A DNA stretch of 26,970 bases. It comes from Thraustochytrium sp. TN22. Its lineage: Eukaryota; Sar; Bigyra; Thraustochytrida; Thraustochytriidae. The stretch covers positions 1 to 26,970 of the forward strand of contig JABLUY010000362.1 in NCBI GenBank assembly GCA_013306675.1. Reading direction: 5' to 3'. A program made the translations under genes and the position numbers. Below the pieces are notes generated by a model, which worked only from the letters and a program-made list of their open reading frames with translations, searched no databases and had not been told where the DNA came from. The number at the start of each line of letters is the position of its first letter. Position 1 is the stretch's first letter. Of this stretch, positions 25,923 to 26,970 are shown in pieces.

Positions 25923-26750
25923 TCAGGAGCAACAGTCATCCTGGCAGGCGTTGCCCTTGCGCTTGCGCATGGTCTCGGCGTCGACGCCGCCGATGCCGTC
26001 GTCCCACTCGTCCTCGGTTTCCTTCTTTCCCCGAGCAGCGGCCTCCTTGCGCTCGGCCTCGCGCTTCGCGCGCTCGGCGGCCTTCGTCGGGTCCTCCTCA
26101 GCGAGAAAGTAAAGCCCAAGCACGATAGCAGTCAGGGAGACGTAAAAGGCAGGGGTGAAGGTTGCGTCCGCGCCGAGCGCGCCGTTGACGCCAAACCAGA
26201 AGAAGCCAATGCCCATGAGCAGGTTCTGCAGGCACTCGTACGGCCAGAAGAGGGCCAGGAGCGCGGAAAAGACAATCACCACGGCGCCGGCCACCACAAA
26301 GGTGTTCTCCACGAGGAGCTCCTTCATGCCGGCGCTCGCCTTTTGCCAGCGGCACCACTCCAGCGCCTTGCCCTCCAACGTCTTGGGCTCCACCTTCTTC
26401 TTGCTGCGCTTGGGCCTGCGCGGCATGGCCGCATCCAGCACCGCCTTGGCGAGCGGCCGCGCATCCTTGGGCAGGTCATCCAGGTGCGTGAGCCCCACCG
26501 TGACGGCCTCGCCCACCGCCTCGGCCGGCAAGGCCAGCCCGGTGAGCAGTCGCTGCGCGGCGGGTTGCGCCGCCGGCGGCAGCCGGTCCAGGTTCGCCAT
26601 GGTGAAGCTCGCCAGCACGCCCAGCGCCGACACGGGCGTCTTGCTGTGCGCGGTGCCCTTCCCGAAGGCCACCGCCAGGTCCGCGCGCAGCAGCACGGAC
26701 GCGCAGGCCGCCGCGCCCAGCGCGCGCGCGGCAACCGCCCGCCAGCCCAT
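25923..26750 (-). CDS. membrane protein of unknown function with signal-like N-terminus and Cys-rich tail
   Basis: I do not recognise a family for this predicted 275-aa protein. The N-terminus is signal-like: basic residues R4 and R9, a hydrophobic stretch ~10-20, then A-V-A-F-G at 26-30. A region rich in Ala/Leu/Pro (35-110) and a Lys/Arg patch (111-120) follow. Three likely membrane helices lie at about 149-169, 172-193 and 199-217. The tail is highly charged, with an Ala/Glu/Lys/Arg helix at 220-245 and the ending C269-Q-D-D-C-C-S. The ATG at 26750 is the only reasonable in-frame start. The A-F-x pattern after a signal peptide recalls the phenylalanine motif of plastid-targeting leaders in red-plastid algae, but one motif is weak evidence. 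The gene converges with the CdsA-like gene. The consistent membrane topology supports a real gene. Confidence 0.66.
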   Translation of the reverse strand: MGWRAVAARALGAAACASVLLRADLAVAFGKGTAHSKTPVSALGVLASFTMANLDRLPPAAQPAAQRLLTGLALPAEAVGEAVTVGLTHLDDLPKDARPLAKAVLDAAMPRRPKRSKKKVEPKTLEGKALEWCRWQKASAGMKELLVENTFVVAGAVVIVFSALLALFWPYECLQNLLMGIGFFWFGVNGALGADATFTPAFYVSLTAIVLGLYFLAEEDPTKAAERAKREAERKEAAARGKKETEDEWDDGIGGVDAETMRKRKGNACQDDCCS

Positions 26751-26970
26751 CCTCCCCGCCGCGTCCGCCGCGGCCCGCGCCGCCGCCGCCGCCGCGACCG
26801 GGCGAGCGCGACTGCGCGCCCGCGCTCTCCGCCGCCCGCGCTCTCCGCCGCCCCAGCCGCCGCGCCGCGCCCGCGCCCGCGCCGCCCGCGCCGCGCTCTC
26901 CGCCCGCTCGCTGCGTTTTTCGGGTCTGCCTCGCCTCGCCTCGCCGCCTCGCCGCAGACCGCCATCCCGC
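26751..26970. other. upstream region of the membrane-protein gene
   Basis: GC-rich, low-complexity DNA with CCGCC and CGCGCC repeats. It is presumably the promoter and leader of the minus-strand gene. No further feature is supported before the window ends. Confidence 0.45.

Noticed and set aside
1-26970. tRNA, rRNA, CRISPR and bacterial operon signals
   Set aside because: I scanned by eye for tRNA T-loop patterns, repeat-spacer arrays and Shine-Dalgarno-spaced gene runs, and found none that held up.

Overview
The window looks like a piece of nuclear genome from a very GC-rich, gene-dense, intron-poor unicellular eukaryote. The evidence is an 11.3-kb VPS13 reading frame with no intron, a WASH-complex subunit (absent from most fungi and land plants), a eukaryotic AGC kinase, a sorting nexin, long GC-rich leaders full of microsatellites, and a decayed eukaryotic-type DDE transposon. 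A stramenopile such as a labyrinthulomycete (thraustochytrid) would fit, but the sequence does not prove the lineage. No bacterial-style operons, rRNA, tRNA or CRISPR were seen.

Layout. 1-1026: microsatellites and a long 5' leader. 1027-3588 (+): sorting nexin with PX, BAR-like coiled coil, SH3 and a C-terminal WH2-like actin motif. 3990-4436 (+): WASHC3 (CCDC53) homologue, tail-to-tail with an AGC kinase (6427-4856, -). 6428-12883: about 6.4 kb without a convincing intact gene. Its first part is low-complexity GC-rich DNA. Its later part holds a 214-bp tandem duplication and a frameshifted transposase relic of the HTH_Tnp_4/DDE_Tnp_4 type. 12884-24196 (+): giant VPS13-family bridge-like lipid transfer protein. 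24675-24352 (-): small unknown ORF. 24891-25598 (+): short CdsA-type phosphatidate cytidylyltransferase. 26750-25923 (-): three- or four-pass membrane protein of unknown function, with a degenerate tandem copy of its own 3' end just downstream.

How the genes relate. Four products point to membranes. The PX/SH3/WH2 protein could link phosphoinositide-bearing endosomes to actin. WASHC3 belongs to the endosomal Arp2/3-activating WASH complex. VPS13 moves bulk phospholipid at contact sites. The CDP-diacylglycerol synthase makes phospholipid precursors. Eukaryotic genes are not operonic, so this clustering is only suggestive.

The most unusual item is the VPS13 architecture. Besides the chorein, VAB, VPS13_C and PH-like parts, it carries a PDZ-like domain, a four-cysteine zinc ribbon, two DysF (dysferlin/Pex30-type) domains (one inside the VAB region), a Gln/Pro tract, and two FFAT-like ER-anchoring motifs. 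Second is the PX-BAR-SH3-WH2 order of the sorting nexin.
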